Source: an uncultured Dorea sp.
Lineage (GTDB): Bacteria > Bacillota > Clostridia > Lachnospirales > Lachnospiraceae
DNA length: 64,000 bases
Assembly (NCBI GenBank): GCA_910579925.1
Contig: CAJTVY010000002.1
Coordinates: 107,474-171,473, forward strand
Direction of reading: 5' to 3'
In this document: positions 62,396-64,000 of the stretch, piece by piece
How the letters are laid out: the number at the start of each line of letters is the position of its first letter
How positions within the stretch are numbered: the stretch's first letter is position 1
Translations under genes and position numbers: made by a program
Notes under the pieces: generated by a model
Seen by the model: only the letters and a program-made list of their open reading frames with translations
What the model was told of the DNA's origin: nothing
The model's database searches: none

Positions 62396-62524
62396 CTATT
62401 TATCTCCATAATAATATCGGCATGCCAGAATATATATATTATTATCATCAATTCTATAAATCAGACGGTCTTTATCATTAATCCGCCTGCTCCAGTATCC
62501 AGATAAATTACCACTTAACGGCTC
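62396..62524 (-). pseudogene. YoeB toxin C-terminal remnant
   Basis: Read on the minus strand, 42 codons up to a TAG give EPLSGNLSGYWSRRINDKDR and then LIYRIDDNNIYILACRYYYG, the conserved end of YoeB/RelE-type mRNA interferases (GYWSRRI and the closing Y-rich segment). The N-terminal half is missing. It is joined directly to the antitoxin remnant, so an internal deletion removed the antitoxin C-terminus and toxin N-terminus together. Confidence 0.75.
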
Positions 62525-62631
62525 TGGTTTTTATCTTTTCTTGTAACAATCATAGTCTCATAATCATCCGTTACCTTATTCATATACTTTTTCATATTAT
62601 CACGAAGATTTGTATAATTAACTGCTAACAT
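62515..62631 (-). pseudogene. YefM/Phd-type antitoxin N-terminal remnant
   Basis: GGGAGGTGG precedes an ATG opening a 38-codon frame, MLAVNYTNLRDNMKKYMNKV and then TDDYETMIVTRKDKN, the DNA-binding half of YefM antitoxins. It ends in an unrelated NQSR tail where normal members continue with VVLMS-type sequence. The intact ribosome site suggests the truncated peptide may still be made and could still bind an operator, but it cannot neutralise a toxin. Confidence 0.75.
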
Positions 62632-62692
62632 TCTTAACCACCTCCCAATTATAAGTACAATATTCTGCACGTCAACGCTTTTATTATGTAAC

Positions 62693-63513
62693 CTATTCCT
62701 CTGAAATTTCCATCCATTCTTCATCTATCCTCTGATACCGTATTTTACTGCATTTCTTGTCTCCTATCTCGTATATGTAAAAACTGTTCCTATAAGTATA
62801 GTCCTGGTAAAAAGCACCGCCTATACATATCCTGGCAGACTGGACCGTATAGCTTAATTCCGACGTCTCATGTGAATGCCCGCACAAAACAACGTCTGAC
62901 ATCTTTGTAATCGTTCCCCACACATTTATACTGCCCTGGTAGCAAGAACTATCCTGCTCTTCCCAATATGTGCTGGGATGATGCATCATTGCAATAACCG
63001 GAAATTCTTTCCTCTTAGGATCCTGATCATAGGATTCTTCTATTCCATTCTTAATAGCAATCGGATAACTTTTGCCTACCCATACTTTCTCCTTTTTTTC
63101 CTGGGAGAGCCATGCCGTATTCAGACATACAATCGTGCAGTCTTCACAGAACCGCACGCCCGTCAGATAATTTTCATGATCTCCAATTTTATAAGGAAGA
63201 CATTTCAAAGACTTACATAATGAATTATACTCCTGGAACCACTCTGTATTCCGTTCTAACTTATTCAATGCTAACATGCGGTCTGCTTCTTTCTGATCAC
63301 AGGGATAGTGATAGTCCTCATTCGAAGCACGAGCTACGTCATGGTTTCCCGGACATAAAAATAATCGGTCTTCGTGAAGTCCGCATATTTTCAAAACATT
63401 GCCGATAAACTTCTCTGCCTGCACATAATCGTCTTCCTGTGCACGATACCCGATATCACCAGTAACAAAAATATACTGGAATGACTTTTTGCGGCAGATT
63501 CCTCTGAGTTTAT
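62693..63513 (-). pseudogene. 5'-truncated metallophosphoesterase (calcineurin-like)
   Basis: Motifs present in order: IFVTGDIGY (GD), CPGNHDVA (GNHD), MMHHPS (HH) and VLCGHSHETSEL (GHxH), i.e. the second to last metal-binding blocks of the calcineurin-like family. The first block (DxH) and a start codon are missing: an in-frame TGA stands about ten codons before VTGD. A GTG at 63424 could start a shorter product lacking two ligand blocks. Phage-tail-like genes follow on the upstream side, so the gene was probably cut by prophage insertion or excision. Confidence 0.7.
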
Positions 63514-63589
63514 TATAGAATCATAGAATCCCGTATTTAAGCCGTTTATCCATCAAAATGTAGGAATAATCACGGAATAAACGACATTT

Positions 63590-63841
63590 CTACACCCTTA
63601 AATACTTGATTTTACCCTTAACTGCATTTCCGGCTTTATCCTGTACATTCCCTCCGGATGAGTCCGAAATATCCTCTTCCAAAAAGAACTCTGCCGGACA
63701 GCCGGATAACATAGTTCCGACAATAATTCTACCATCTGCCCCATGTGCTTTGCAACCTTTAAGCAAAGTTTTCTCGGTAACAGTATCCCCAGTCAGGTCG
63801 ATCAACGTCCTGTTTCCATAGATTACTTTATTCACAGACAT
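63590..63841 (-). CDS. Small phage tail-associated protein
   Basis: The 83-residue protein beginning MSVNKVIYGNRTLIDLTGDT with LLKGCKAHGADGRIIVGTM is of a type common beside tail and baseplate genes of Clostridia prophages, where it appears in several length variants. No enzymatic motif is seen. It lies four bases after the stop of the partial gene at the window edge. Its presence suggests a prophage remnant continuing outside the window. Confidence 0.65.
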   Translation of the reverse strand: MSVNKVIYGNRTLIDLTGDTVTEKTLLKGCKAHGADGRIIVGTMLSGCPAEFFLEEDISDSSGGNVQDKAGNAVKGKIKYLRV

Positions 63842-63845
63842 TCAA

Positions 63846-64000
63846 TCACCCCGCAATCGTTACCGTAGTACCTCCCGCAGAATTGGAACTTTCCACATAA
63901 GGAATTGCATCAACCGTGATCTGTGACAAATAGTTATACCCGGAATCCGGCAAAATGGTCTGCTGCTCTGTCGAGGGAGAAACTGTCTTGCTCTGGGATT
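63846..64000 (-). CDS. Phage tail-like protein, C-terminal part (5' end beyond window)
   Basis: Only the last 51 codons are visible: KTVSPSTEQQTILPDSGYNY then LSQITVDAIPYVESS, ending GGTTVTIAG and TGA. The pattern KTV-PST-Q-PD-GY-L--VTVDAIP is typical of repeated segments in prophage tail proteins of Lachnospiraceae-type genomes. The gene continues beyond the right edge, so full length and domains cannot be judged. Confidence 0.65.
   Translation of the reverse strand, partial: SQSKTVSPSTEQQTILPDSGYNYLSQITVDAIPYVESSNSAGGTTVTIAG

Noticed and set aside
62229..62481. Possible gene crossing the G10 tract on either strand near the main promoter
   Set aside because: Joined frames give Tyr/Ile/Asn-rich sequence with no family signature, and on the plus strand the frame is the complement of the YoeB remnant.
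1..64000. CRISPR arrays, tRNA, rRNA, transposase genes, attachment sites
   Set aside because: No regularly spaced repeats, no cloverleaf or rRNA-like sequence and no transposase motif was noticed on reading; a dedicated search was not possible.

Overview
The window is 64 kb of low-GC DNA. It carries one very large cell-surface polysaccharide (capsule or teichoic-like) locus, with all genes on the minus strand. Clostridial promoters, strong GGAGG ribosome binding sites, many Lachnospiraceae-style glycosyltransferases, LicD, NodU-type carbamoyltransferase and RgpF-like proteins suggest a gut Firmicute, probably Lachnospiraceae. That placement is inference. No rRNA, tRNA, CRISPR array or intact insertion sequence was seen.

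Layout in transcription order, from high to low coordinates. (1) 64000-62390: phage-tail-like genes, a 5'-truncated metallophosphoesterase and a collapsed YefM/YoeB toxin-antitoxin remnant mark the chromosomal edge. (2) 62220-38645: the main operon. It holds a priming glycosylphosphotransferase, GT4/GT2/GT8 transferases, an ABC flippase, dTDP-3-amino-sugar genes, an MBOAT plus SGNH acylation pair, a cytidylyltransferase with a DRE-TIM aldolase, a KdsC-type phosphatase, a methyltransferase, an acetyltransferase, a Wzy-like polymerase and a GT61. Three of these genes (MBOAT, acetyltransferase, GT61) are broken inside runs of 10-12 G. (3) 38610-32310: an unrelated module with a membrane-anchored subtilase carrying WG repeats, a partner membrane protein and two coiled-coil proteins. 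Two transcription units here share a duplicated promoter and structured leader. (4) 32041-24052: LicD, two LicC-like nucleotidyltransferases (one in a triple fusion with RmlD-like and phosphoribosyltransferase domains), a carbamoyltransferase, and an SGNH protein with three tandem Rossmann-like modules. (5) 24000-22133: a secreted protein and its membrane partner, followed by a terminator. (6) 22030-1: a GT-B/propeller fusion, a radical SAM protein, GT2, GT4, GT8, TagF-like and RgpF-like proteins, and a Kdo-type set (KdsA, KdsD/KpsF, cytidylyltransferase, putative transferase).

A recurring theme in 1-25938 is a small Rossmann-like add-on of about 90-100 residues, here called the R-module. Its pattern is hhhaGxGxxG near the start, a (V/I/C)DN/DD signature about 25 residues later, then GxxV..pe and a strand ending in hhIa. 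I count 16 copies in 13 proteins, at the N-terminus, C-terminus, both ends, or three in tandem. The GT2 and GT8 proteins of the 41-58 kb part lack it. Several genes imply CMP-activated ulosonic acids in a Gram-positive: KdsD, KdsA, a KdsC-like phosphatase, two CMP-type cytidylyltransferases, and a DUF115/GT42-like protein.

How the genes probably cooperate: the priming enzyme loads a sugar phosphate on undecaprenyl phosphate, the GTs extend it, the ABC protein flips it and the Wzy-like protein polymerises it. Decorations are added by LicD, RgpF-like, TagF-like, carbamoyl-, acetyl-, O-acyl- and methyltransferases. Several decorations appear switchable through G-tract slippage. Functions are inferred from family motifs only; nothing was searched.
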